DNA from: Fimbriimonas sp.
Lineage (GTDB): Bacteria > Armatimonadota > Fimbriimonadia > Fimbriimonadales > Fimbriimonadaceae
Direction of reading: 5' to 3'
Assembly: GCA_031292555.1 (NCBI GenBank)
Contig: JARLGV010000031.1
Coordinates: 1 to 48,443, forward strand
Length of the DNA stretch: 48,443 nucleotides
Below the pieces are notes generated by a model that worked only from the letters and a program-made list of their open reading frames with translations, ran no database searches and was not told the origin of the DNA. Below are positions 26,857-34,887 of the stretch, one piece after another. A program made the translations under genes and the position numbers. Positions within the stretch are counted from its first letter, which is position 1, and each line of letters opens with the position of its first letter.

Positions 26857-28569
26857 CTAGGACGGCGCCGCGTTATCCGTGTTCTTGTGGAACAGAGCCG
26901 TTCCAACTAGCGGCTCAAGGTCCATCAGAGGGTGACATGGATCGTACGATGCGGTGACCCAACCGTCGTTGACCATCGCTTCAAGCGCCTCAATCGCTTG
27001 CCGAAGGCCATGAGTGCCGGCACCCGGATGCGAACACCAGTCGGTCCGAACCAAGCTCATCACTCGATCCAGTTCTGAGTACTGGGTGAGGGCTTGCACC
27101 AGGAAGCGATAGACGCCTCGGGCAGGTAGGCTGCGGCCACCTCGCGACAGGGCGGGAACCCGCTCTACAAACCCCTCGTGGTAGATCGCGACGTCAACCT
27201 TGGACGCACCGTCCAAATTGAGACGAAACTTGTTGTTCCTGGCCACTCGCCATTCGGGAGGCGACTCGTGGAACGCGTTGACCAGCCACTGGGTACTGGC
27301 TAGCGTGAATCCGGCCACTCCGGCGCCGCCCATCTGAACAAATCCGCCCGAGCCCAGCCATTGCCATGCCGATTTTCCGGTGAACGGCATGCCGGAATCG
27401 CTCGCAAGCGAACCCGTGAACTCAATTAGGTCGGTGAAGTGTGCATTGGACGTGTACCAATAGTCAGCGAATTTGATGTGGGTTTTGATTCGTCGTGCCT
27501 GGCTCTTCTCAAACTCCTCTTTCAACCAACGAGAATCGTGCCGACCTCGGTCTAGCTCAGCGATGGTGATGGCGGCTTCCTGAGCTCCCACCATCGCCAT
27601 ACTGATGCCGGCGGCAAGGATCGGATCGGCGAAGCCAGCGGACTCCCCAACCAAAAACCAGTTTTCCCCCGCCATTTGGGATGCCATGAACGACCAGTCC
27701 TTAGTAGTAAAAATGTCCCGTTCTGGTCTCGCCTCCTTAAGCAAGGACCTCACGTTCGGCTCAATCGAGATTGCCTCGTCATAGATCTCGGCAGGCCGCT
27801 TTCCTGACCTCTTGTAGAACTCGGCGGGAAGAACCAAACCGATGCTGGTCCGGGTTGGCGTAATCGGAATGACCCAGATCCACCCCCATCCGATGCTGAG
27901 TACCTGAACCCTCGTTCCGCTCGCACCGATCGTGACCGCCCAACCTGCATCCTGCCAGTATCGCCAAACCGCGATATTTTGGAGTGAGGATGGTTCGACG
28001 ATCTCGACGCCGAGGGTCCGCCGGAGAAGCCCCACGTGGCCCGACGCATCGATGTAGTACCGCGCGCCGATGACAGAGTCATCCTCCAGCCTTACGCCTA
28101 TGACGGTTGACCCGTCGTGCAGCACCTCCGCGACCCGAGTTTTCTGTCTGACCTCGACTCCGAGCGATGCGGCATGGTCCAGCAGTATCGTGTCGAACAC
28201 GGATCGATCGACCTGATAGGCCGTGCTCGTGCGTTGCTCGGCGTACTCCGCCGGGCGTGGTCTATCTTCGTATGGCTGGCCGGCCAAGAAGTCGAAGTCC
28301 CATAGGTCGTTGGTAGAGCCCCAGCGATAGGTGGCGCCCACCTTGACTGGGAATCCGGCGGCCTCGACCTTGTCCCAGCACCCCATATTGTGGAGTACCC
28401 GGCACGCGACCGGCAGAAGGCTCTCTCCCACATGGTCTCGGGGAAATCGCTCCCGCTCCAACAGAACAACTCTGAGGCCGGGACAATATCGCCTCAGTAG
28501 CGAACCCACCGTGGAACCGGCCGGACCGCCACCGATTATTGCTACGTCAAAATCTGCGTTTTCGGACAT
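26857..28569 (-). CDS. Flavin-dependent halogenase-like FAD oxidoreductase
   Basis: 570 residues. The Rossmann FAD-binding motif is at residues 11-20 (IIGGGPAGST). FPRDHVGESLLP (42-53) and WIWVIP (230-235), the latter fitting the WxWxIP signature, are hallmarks of flavin-dependent halogenases as opposed to hydroxylases. GFPVKVGA places K76 where the proposed catalytic lysine of phenol/pyrrole-type halogenases is found. A second FAD motif NWFLVGESAGFADPILAAG is at about 303-321. Halogenases use FADH2, O2 and halide to form HOCl or HOBr and modify indoles, phenols or pyrroles, free or carrier-bound. The C-terminal about 200 residues are variable. Many members of this group in environmental bacteria are uncharacterised and might instead be epoxidases or geranylgeranyl-reductase-like. 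It lies 6 nt after the second sulfotransferase gene in a tight operon. No flavin reductase is next to it. Confidence 0.82.
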   Translation of the reverse strand: MSENADFDVAIIGGGPAGSTVGSLLRRYCPGLRVVLLERERFPRDHVGESLLPVACRVLHNMGCWDKVEAAGFPVKVGATYRWGSTNDLWDFDFLAGQPYEDRPRPAEYAEQRTSTAYQVDRSVFDTILLDHAASLGVEVRQKTRVAEVLHDGSTVIGVRLEDDSVIGARYYIDASGHVGLLRRTLGVEIVEPSSLQNIAVWRYWQDAGWAVTIGASGTRVQVLSIGWGWIWVIPITPTRTSIGLVLPAEFYKRSGKRPAEIYDEAISIEPNVRSLLKEARPERDIFTTKDWSFMASQMAGENWFLVGESAGFADPILAAGISMAMVGAQEAAITIAELDRGRHDSRWLKEEFEKSQARRIKTHIKFADYWYTSNAHFTDLIEFTGSLASDSGMPFTGKSAWQWLGSGGFVQMGGAGVAGFTLASTQWLVNAFHESPPEWRVARNNKFRLNLDGASKVDVAIYHEGFVERVPALSRGGRSLPARGVYRFLVQALTQYSELDRVMSLVRTDWCSHPGAGTHGLRQAIEALEAMVNDGWVTASYDPCHPLMDLEPLVGTALFHKNTDNAAPS

Positions 28570-28575
28570 GGATCG

Positions 28576-30420
28576 CTATCCTCCAACATCCAGCGACAGA
28601 AACTCGCCGAGCGACGCGCCGTAGCGCTCGCGCTTGTTCACCGAGCGAACGTCGATCGGACGTCTGACCCGCCAAACGCTTGGAGTCGAGACGAATCGAT
28701 CGTTGTCCTGCGGCCGCAAGCACGCCTCTTCCCAATTCAAGCCACAGAAGCCAAGCACCGCTCGCATCGTCGCTTTCGGATCCGCCGCAAGTTCTTCGTA
28801 CTGGACCTCCATGAAACGATCTTTCGGCAATACTTCGCGCCAGTGGCGGCGTAGCCGCTCGTGCTGCCGAAAGGCATGGATGATGTTGCCCCTATGGTTG
28901 CAGAATTCAGGCGGCCTTCGAAAATAGGTATTCCAGATGGAAAGGCACGTATCGATCGGGTCTCGGACCATGTGGATAATCCTCGCATTTGGGAGGGCGG
29001 CGTGGATAAAGCCGAGCACGGTCACGTTGCCTGGCATTTTGTCGGTGACGAAGCGAGCAGACCCACCCGCCCTCACAAGCACGTCGATGTATCGACTGGC
29101 AGCGTCGGCTAGGCGATCCGGATCGATACACGTACCCGCCTCGCCGAGGCACTTTTGGGCCTCGTCCATCCAAAACCAGAGCTCGCCGGCGCCGTCGACA
29201 TCGGGATGAGCCGACAGCATTTGTTCCATGAGGGTCGTTCCGGAACGGATCATGCCCAGTATGAAAAGTGGCCGGCTCGACTGATTGCCCAACAAGGCCG
29301 CTTCTTCGAAATACGATTGCGTGAACACCCCGATGGTCCGATCGACCTGACGCTCGAAAATATCTGCGTCCCATGGATCCGACGTTCGATATAAATCAAA
29401 GCCCAGTCGGTTGGCGGCGTCATAGTGCTCCATGGCCTCGCCGTAGTTCTCTTGGTCGTCGCACGCCTTGCCGAGAGCGTATTCGAGCACGATCCGTTCG
29501 TGCGGTGAGACATGCGGAGACCGGATCAAGCTTCCTAGTCGGTCCACAAGATCTCGGTCGGCGGCCACAATCTTCCGGCTCTGGACTAGACAATAGAGCG
29601 GCGTCGCCTGCCCCGGATCCAGCTCTAGCGAACGGGAGAGGTGCTTTTCCGCCTCGCTGAAATGGCCCATTTGCTGCTGGAAAATCCCCATGAGGCCATG
29701 AGCCTCCGCCGATCCAGGGTTTGCCGCCAGCGCCTTCCGGATGAACGTCTCGGATTGTTCCGGGAAGCCATCCTGAGCCATCACTTGTGCCATCAGGAGG
29801 TTTGCCGACCCGTTATTGGGGGCAAGCTCCAAGGCATGGGCCGCCTGGTTCCGGGCATCTGAAAACCTTCTCTGAATGAGCAAGACCTGCCCCATGGCAA
29901 CCCAATGAACCGGCTGGTTCGGTTCCATCTGCCTCGCCGCCTCCAAGCAATCGAGTGCATCCGAAAGCTTGTCCTGTCGCATGAGCGCGATACCCAAGTA
30001 ATGAAGCGGTTGTGCGGACCTCGATATCTCGACAACCCCCCTGAGCCTCGACTCCGCTTCTGGATACCGGCCCATCGCCAAGAGGCAAATGGCGCCTGTA
30101 AATAGCGGATCCGGCCGGCGGGGAAAGATCTGGGCCGCCCGGTCAGCATGTCGAACAGCATCCTCGTAGCGCCCGGCCTTCCGTAGCGCGTCGCTAAGCC
30201 ATATCAGGGCTTCGCCGGATTCAGGATCGATCTTGTACGCCGCTTCAAGATAGCCAATTGCCTCCAAGTGACGCTTCGTTCGAGAGAGCGTTGCACCGAG
30301 TACGAGCAGTGCTTCCAAATCGGAACCCTCTGTCTGAAGAACGTGACGACAGAGTTGTTCGGCCCTTGCATAGTCACCGGCAGAGTAGGCGTCCTGTGCG
30401 GAATCGGTAGTTTGACGCAT
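28576..30420 (-). CDS. TPR-sulfotransferase fusion, copy 2
   Basis: 614 residues. Residues 1-275 contain about seven TPR units (for example YLEAAYKIDPESGEALIWLS and AEKHLSRSLELDPGQATPLY). Residues about 383-600 are a PAPS-dependent sulfotransferase domain: 5'-phosphosulfate loop LGMIRSGTTLMEQML (388-402), a possible catalytic base E413 in AGELWFW, the TDKMPGN motif (459-465), and the 3'-phosphate loop HMVRDPIDTCLS (483-494). The domain is of the Sulfotransfer_3/tyrosylprotein-sulfotransferase-like type, which in bacteria often has N-terminal TPRs. It transfers sulfate to a hydroxyl of a protein, sugar or small molecule; the TPRs suggest protein recognition. It has no signal peptide, so action in the cytoplasm is expected. 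Only 3 nt separate it from its paralogue upstream. Confidence 0.9.
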   Translation of the reverse strand: MRQTTDSAQDAYSAGDYARAEQLCRHVLQTEGSDLEALLVLGATLSRTKRHLEAIGYLEAAYKIDPESGEALIWLSDALRKAGRYEDAVRHADRAAQIFPRRPDPLFTGAICLLAMGRYPEAESRLRGVVEISRSAQPLHYLGIALMRQDKLSDALDCLEAARQMEPNQPVHWVAMGQVLLIQRRFSDARNQAAHALELAPNNGSANLLMAQVMAQDGFPEQSETFIRKALAANPGSAEAHGLMGIFQQQMGHFSEAEKHLSRSLELDPGQATPLYCLVQSRKIVAADRDLVDRLGSLIRSPHVSPHERIVLEYALGKACDDQENYGEAMEHYDAANRLGFDLYRTSDPWDADIFERQVDRTIGVFTQSYFEEAALLGNQSSRPLFILGMIRSGTTLMEQMLSAHPDVDGAGELWFWMDEAQKCLGEAGTCIDPDRLADAASRYIDVLVRAGGSARFVTDKMPGNVTVLGFIHAALPNARIIHMVRDPIDTCLSIWNTYFRRPPEFCNHRGNIIHAFRQHERLRRHWREVLPKDRFMEVQYEELAADPKATMRAVLGFCGLNWEEACLRPQDNDRFVSTPSVWRVRRPIDVRSVNKRERYGASLGEFLSLDVGG

Positions 30421-30423
30421 CCG

Positions 30424-32271
30424 TTACTCCTCATCCCATTCGGCAAAAGCCCCAAGATACGGCTCGTAGTGCTTCCACTGGTTCTTGGAGGACTGAAAGA
30501 TCGGCTGCCTCGCTTGCCACACGCTCGGAGTGTTGACTTCACGCTTATTATCTCCGTGGCGAAGGCAGCCGTCGTCCCACTCAAGGCCGCAGAATTCCAG
30601 AACGGAGCGTATTGTCGCCTCACTGTCGTCCACAAGCCGCTCGTACTCGACGTCAAGGAAGGAACCGAGCGGAAGCACCGAGCGCCAGTGCTTCGCGATC
30701 TCTTCGTTCCGCCGGTACGCAAACACGATGTTCTCGCGGATGTGGGCAAAAGCCGGCGGAAACTCGTATGGCGTGAAGTAAATCGAAAGGCACGTGTCGA
30801 GCGGGTTCCGGTTCATGTTGATGATCTTCGCGTTTGGAAAGAGGATCTTGATGAGACCGATCACCTGAATATTCGCCGGCATTTTGTCGGTCACTCGGCC
30901 ACTCTTCGCGATGCCGTACAAGAGCTTCAGGTAGTCGTCGGCCAATTGGCTCGCTCGATTTGGCTCAATTGTGGCAGTGACCGGATCGACGACTCTTGGA
31001 GCGCGCTCAAGCCAGAACTGCAGTTCGCCCCCGGGCGAAACCTCTGGATGATTGGACAGAATCTGCTCCATCAGGGTCGTTCCCGATCGCATCATCCCTA
31101 CAATGAAAATCGGCTTCGCCGATTCACTGCCCAGATGCCGGTGCCTTTCGATGAAATCCCGTCCAAAAAGGCCAATCGTCTCGTCGAAGGCCGCTCTGTA
31201 GACTTCGGGCCGAAACGGCCGCTTCGCGAGGTTGGACTCATATGCGCATCGATTTGCCTCGTCGTAGTGCCGAATCGCCGTCGCGTAGTCGCGCAACTCT
31301 GCCCACCCCTTGCCGAGCGAGTAATGCAGGTAGGCGCGCTCCGATACAGGAACCCTTGGGCTCTCGGCTAGATCCGCAAGCCGCGCAAGTTCCGGACGCT
31401 CCTCGGATGTTGCCTTCTTGCCCTGACGCAGCCCCCAATAGCTGATGCCCTGGTAGGGCTGGATCTCCAGCGAGTTCCGGAAGGCCGATTCGGCCTCCTC
31501 AAACCGGCCGGCGAATTGCAGACGGAACCCCAACATGCTGTAGGCAACGTAATGGCGAGGGTCCAATCGTACGACTTGGCGAAGGTGCCGTTCAGATTCC
31601 TCGCCCTGCCCAAGATTGGTGAGTGCCCGGGCGGCCAGCAGGTGGGCAGTGATTGAGTTCGAATCCAGTCTGAGGGCTTGCATTGCACATTGGTGGGCGG
31701 CCAACGGATTCCCGTGAGCCAGCGTCAAATTGCCCAGCGCGATCAGGCTCGGAAGCGCACGTGGAGAGATGGCAACCGCCCGGCGAAAAGAATCGGCGGC
31801 TTCCGCGTCTTTACCGGCGAACTGAAAAGCGATGCCAAGGTTGTGGCGAAACTGAGCGTCGTCCGGCCTGATTTCCACCGCTGTCGCAAGCGACCTGACG
31901 GCCGCTTCGCCATTCCCTAGGGCCAGGTAGGCCAAACCGAGGTTGCCATGGCTGTCGCCATTCGACGCGTTCAATCCAACCGCGGCCAACCCCTCTCGTA
32001 CCGCCATGTCGCCGTCGCCAAGCCTTCGATGGAGGATAGATAGCCAGTTGCGGCATTCCTCGGACGTCGGCTGCATTTGGGACAGGGCTTCAAAGGCCGC
32101 CAACGCACGAGGCAGTTGCCCCATCCGGGCCAGCGTAATTCCGTAGAGGCGCGTCGCCTCCGGGTCCTTGGGATCCACCTTCAGCGCTCGTGCCAGGACC
32201 TGTTCGGCGTCGGCAAGTCGCCCCTCTTTGAGAGCGCGATCCGCCGACGCCAGTAGCCCGCGCTCCTCCAT
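30424..32271 (-). CDS. TPR-sulfotransferase fusion, copy 1
   Basis: 615 residues, the same architecture as the following gene: about seven TPR units in residues 1-275 (such as ADAEQVLARALKVDPKDPEA and FEEAESAFRNSLEIQPYQGI), a linker, and a sulfotransferase domain with VGMMRSGTTLMEQIL (391-405), GGELQFW (E416), TDKMPAN (461-467) and NMNRNPLDTCLS (485-496). The R-to-N change in the 3'-phosphate loop (NRNP against VRDP in the paralogue) and divergence in the TPRs suggest different acceptors. The start ATG overlaps the lipoprotein stop by one base (TAATG), so translation is coupled. The pair presumably arose by tandem duplication. Confidence 0.9.
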   Translation of the reverse strand: MEERGLLASADRALKEGRLADAEQVLARALKVDPKDPEATRLYGITLARMGQLPRALAAFEALSQMQPTSEECRNWLSILHRRLGDGDMAVREGLAAVGLNASNGDSHGNLGLAYLALGNGEAAVRSLATAVEIRPDDAQFRHNLGIAFQFAGKDAEAADSFRRAVAISPRALPSLIALGNLTLAHGNPLAAHQCAMQALRLDSNSITAHLLAARALTNLGQGEESERHLRQVVRLDPRHYVAYSMLGFRLQFAGRFEEAESAFRNSLEIQPYQGISYWGLRQGKKATSEERPELARLADLAESPRVPVSERAYLHYSLGKGWAELRDYATAIRHYDEANRCAYESNLAKRPFRPEVYRAAFDETIGLFGRDFIERHRHLGSESAKPIFIVGMMRSGTTLMEQILSNHPEVSPGGELQFWLERAPRVVDPVTATIEPNRASQLADDYLKLLYGIAKSGRVTDKMPANIQVIGLIKILFPNAKIINMNRNPLDTCLSIYFTPYEFPPAFAHIRENIVFAYRRNEEIAKHWRSVLPLGSFLDVEYERLVDDSEATIRSVLEFCGLEWDDGCLRHGDNKREVNTPSVWQARQPIFQSSKNQWKHYEPYLGAFAEWDEE

Positions 32272-32453
32272 TAAGGCGGTGCGGGCCGGTTGCCGGGCAA
32301 CTGCATCTTGCTCTTCCGGGTAGGAGGCACTTGCGGTCCAAAGAACCGCTTGCCTCCTTCCGGGAGAGTCTGTTGCGCGTTCCCACAGCCGATCAGGGGC
32401 GCCACGATACTGGCGACCACGATAGTCAAAACGCAGGTGCGGATCAGGGCCAC
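32271..32453 (-). CDS. Small lipoprotein coupled to a prepilin gene, second copy
   Basis: 60 residues from a GTG start. The signal peptide runs CVLTIVVASIVAPLIG with lipobox L-I-G-C and the acylated cysteine at residue 23, the same position as in the lipoprotein at 20683-20922. The mature tail of 38 residues is proline- and lysine-rich with no predicted fold. The GTG lies 10 bp inside the 3' end of the prepilin gene and the stop overlaps the next start by 1 bp, so all three are translationally coupled. Such a short frame would be doubtful alone; the lipobox, the coupling at both ends and the parallel with the other cassette support it. Function unknown. Confidence 0.75.
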   Translation of the reverse strand: MALIRTCVLTIVVASIVAPLIGCGNAQQTLPEGGKRFFGPQVPPTRKSKMQLPGNRPAPP

Positions 32454-33289
32454 TGACCGTTACCTGAGATACTCCAATGAGTGCCCTGATGGGTTAGCTG
32501 AGACGTCGGCATCGCCTTGGTGTGACCGTCGATGAAGCCTGTTACATTCAACCCATTCGGATCGGGTTCCGACTTCCCGACCGTCATCTTGTACGACGCG
32601 TTGTGAGGCGACTGCAACGTCTCCTTCGCACCGTTCGCTCCCACATATCCGGGAGGGATGGGATTGGGGTCGTTGTCGAAGTAACTTAGGGCAAGGGCAG
32701 ATCCCGGGTATCCGGGGTCGGTGCTTCCTGCACTCAACCAGTCCCATGTCTCCGTGAAGATCAGAGCGTCCGCCGGGGCGGCAACCTGTGACCCGTTAAC
32801 CGGAACATATGTGGTCGGCACATGAGCCGGTTCCCACCAGTTGCAGATGTCGTCGGAGTATCCCCAACTGGCGATGTTTCCATACCCGCCCGTTGTCGGG
32901 AACGTGAGCGTCTCAATTGGGTCAAAGAAGATCTTCGACAGATCTTGAGCCAAGATCTGTTGTCCGCCCGCGCCATCGGTCGCCGTCTGCGACTTCTGAA
33001 CGTAAGTCGAGAGCAAGCCGGGCCAGTACTCACCTGGAGGGCCGAACGAATAGTTGGGAGGACCTGAGTAGTAACTGAAGTAGGGCGCGAACATGTCGTC
33101 GTAATCGTTCTGATACATGATCGAGCCGAGACTAATCTGTTTGCAGTTGCTAACTGCGGTTGCCTTTTTGGCCGCCGCTTTCGCCTGAGCAAACACTGGG
33201 AATAGGATTGACGCAAGGATCGCTATGATTGCGATCACGACAAGCAGTTCAATGAGCGTAAACGCTTTCTGTGAAGAAGAGTGCTTCAT
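32444..33289 (-). CDS. Prepilin/pseudopilin (DUF1559-like), first gene of the sulfotransferase-halogenase operon
   Basis: 281 residues from the ATG at 33289; the frame extends nine codons further to 33316, but the shorter leader MKHSSSQKA is the normal form. The processing site is A|FTLIE, with alanine rather than glycine at -1, followed by a hydrophobic helix and [14 protein letters not shown]. The globular part begins with QNDYDDM and a tyrosine-rich region (Tyr at 59, 63, 70, 73, 74, 80, 88 and 96), where the cassette-1 prepilin has NDSDDM and few tyrosines. The C-terminal third has SPHNASYKM and GFIDGHTKAM, the H...DG element of the family. Overlap with the lipoprotein gene is 10 bp. It is probably an exported, membrane-anchored or pilus-like subunit; a substrate role for the downstream modifying enzymes is speculation. 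Confidence 0.9.
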   Translation of the reverse strand: MKHSSSQKAFTLIELLVVIAIIAILASILFPVFAQAKAAAKKATAVSNCKQISLGSIMYQNDYDDMFAPYFSYYSGPPNYSFGPPGEYWPGLLSTYVQKSQTATDGAGGQQILAQDLSKIFFDPIETLTFPTTGGYGNIASWGYSDDICNWWEPAHVPTTYVPVNGSQVAAPADALIFTETWDWLSAGSTDPGYPGSALALSYFDNDPNPIPPGYVGANGAKETLQSPHNASYKMTVGKSEPDPNGLNVTGFIDGHTKAMPTSQLTHQGTHWSISGNGQWP

Positions 33290-33710
33290 GAGTAGTCCAC
33301 GAGTCGGTAGTGACAAACCACGCGGTCGACATTAGAGACCGCAGGCCATTTGGAGCAGAAGCGGGAGCCTCGGCCACAACAGCACGTGACATCCCGTCGC
33401 ATGACGTCGCGGGGGCAAGACCCGAACTCCCGGTGGAGCGAGGTACATCCCTCACAGGTGGGGCGAGGCCAGACTATGGATCCTCGGGGAGATTATAACA
33501 TTGTTAAGGGAAACCTCCAAGTTAAGTTTGCATGTCCAAGAGGCAGCCTCGCACAAGGCAGTGAGTAGGCTATGCTACGCGGCTTGCGTGAACATTCGCG
33601 ATTCAGAGAAGCGACCAGTCGCGTCTCGCTATCGTACGAAGCGAACCGGTGTAGAGCACAAGACGAGCGAGGTCTGCGATTTGCCAGCGAGATGGCCGTG
33701 AACTATAGGC
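33290..33710. other. 420-bp gene-free region holding the operon promoter and a long leader
   Basis: No supported gene on either strand; the short frames here lack coding character and ribosome-binding sites. It contains the minus-strand promoter at 33492-33520 and hence a leader of about 195 nt before the prepilin start. A short inverted repeat GCGGTC/GACCGC (33322-33327 and 33337-33342, 9-nt spacer) lies about 33 nt upstream of the start codon. No known riboswitch could be recognised in the leader. Confidence 0.55.
33492..33520 (-). promoter_or_regulatory. Extended -10 promoter for the prepilin-sulfotransferase-halogenase operon
   Basis: On the minus strand a perfect TATAAT (33492-33497) is preceded by TGT, giving an extended -10 (TGTTATAAT), and by TTGGAG at 33515-33520 with 17-bp spacing. 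Transcription would begin near 33484. The -35 matches the consensus only in its TTG, which is usual for extended -10 promoters. Confidence 0.6.
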
Positions 33711-34847
33711 TCAGTGCGCCAGCCTCTGGTTTGCCGCTTCGATAGCGTCCAACTGCCAGGCTCTCGGGCCGGCTGAAGTGATATTCCACGTGTCGGCTTG
33801 GCCGTCGAAGTCGTATACCCAGAGGGCCGCAAAGGCATGGTCCAGGTGCTCGATGGTGTCCAGTATGTGTCGAAAAACGGATTGGGCGTTGGGGGTTTTC
33901 GATTCGACGCCGAATTCACCGACGAAGAGCGGCTGGCGGGCTTCGCGTGCCCAGATTTGGTATTGCGAAAGGCGGTCTGCATCGGCGCCATAGGCATGGA
34001 CGCTCAGCACGTCAATTGGGGCGCGATCGATCTCTTCGAGAAGTTCGGCCTGTTGGACGGAGGTATCGGACTGCCAAGTGTGTTCGTGTCGATTGTGCCA
34101 TGCGGATTCGCGGAGAACGCTGTCTCCGGATTCGATGATTCGCGAGCGGTCATATCGGCGAACCTCTTTGGCGAAGAGGGCATAAGCGGTCGCCAGATCG
34201 GGGTAATGCCACTCGTCCTCGGCGGTTCGTGCGGCGGGAGTTCCGGCGCTCGTGACGACGGGCGGACGATTTTCGGCTGCGTTCGGCAGGTCGGCGCCGA
34301 GGGCGTACTCGTTCCCGAATTCCCATCCCCAGATCGCGGGCGACGTCCGGTATCTCGTGACGACGTCGTGGACGTAACGCCTCATGTAAGCGATCGTCTT
34401 GCTGCCGGAGTCACCCCACGCGTTCACCGGCTCGTGAACGAGGTCGGGGACGGTCGACGGGTTCCAGAACAGGCTCAGGATGAGACCGACATGGTTCCTC
34501 TCGGCGCTTCGGACGACTTTGTCGAACCGCGCGAAGAACCCGACCGGATCTTTCGTGTAGTGCGCCTGCTCAATGGGCCAGAAACCGCCGGCCATGATGC
34601 GACAGAACGGGATGTGCCGCCTGGAGAGTTCGCCGAAGCCTTGCTCGTAGGACGTGGTGTTCGGGTCCTTGAGCGTTCTATAGAACGCGTCGAAGTAGTT
34701 GACGCCGATGCCCTGGAACGGCTTCCCATCATGGACGAGCAGTCCGTCTTTCCGGACGGTGAGGCCCTGGCCGTAGGCGGTAGAGGCCATCGCGATAATG
34801 AACGCTAGCACGAGAGGGTAACGCCACCGGGAGAAGTCTTTAGTCAT
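33711..34847 (-). CDS. GH5-like secreted glycoside hydrolase
   Basis: 378 residues from the ATG at 34847; the frame extends 33 codons upstream into the intergenic region and the end of the previous gene, without signal-peptide character. From this ATG a signal peptide is evident (WRYPLVLAFIIAMASTAYGQ). The TIM-barrel shows GIGVNYFDAFYR on strand 1, an acid/base in WGWEFGNEY (E180) after strand 4, VLSVHAYG on strand 6, the nucleophile in LFVGEFGVE (E310) on strand 7 and ALWVYDFDGQ on strand 8. This is the clan GH-A pattern of GH5-like cellulases and mannanases; the subfamily is uncertain. It lies 40 nt after the 867-residue secreted protein gene, in one probable operon. Confidence 0.85.
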   Translation of the reverse strand: MTKDFSRWRYPLVLAFIIAMASTAYGQGLTVRKDGLLVHDGKPFQGIGVNYFDAFYRTLKDPNTTSYEQGFGELSRRHIPFCRIMAGGFWPIEQAHYTKDPVGFFARFDKVVRSAERNHVGLILSLFWNPSTVPDLVHEPVNAWGDSGSKTIAYMRRYVHDVVTRYRTSPAIWGWEFGNEYALGADLPNAAENRPPVVTSAGTPAARTAEDEWHYPDLATAYALFAKEVRRYDRSRIIESGDSVLRESAWHNRHEHTWQSDTSVQQAELLEEIDRAPIDVLSVHAYGADADRLSQYQIWAREARQPLFVGEFGVESKTPNAQSVFRHILDTIEHLDHAFAALWVYDFDGQADTWNITSAGPRAWQLDAIEAANQRLAH

Positions 34848-34887
34848 CGTTCGCCCATTACACTGGATTGCTGACATGGTCTTCTGA

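Noticed and set aside
33798-34808. Long plus-strand open frame (336 codons) opposite the GH5-like gene
   Set aside because: It is antisense to a gene with clear catalytic motifs and a signal peptide, has no recognisable domain and is explained by GC-rich codon bias.
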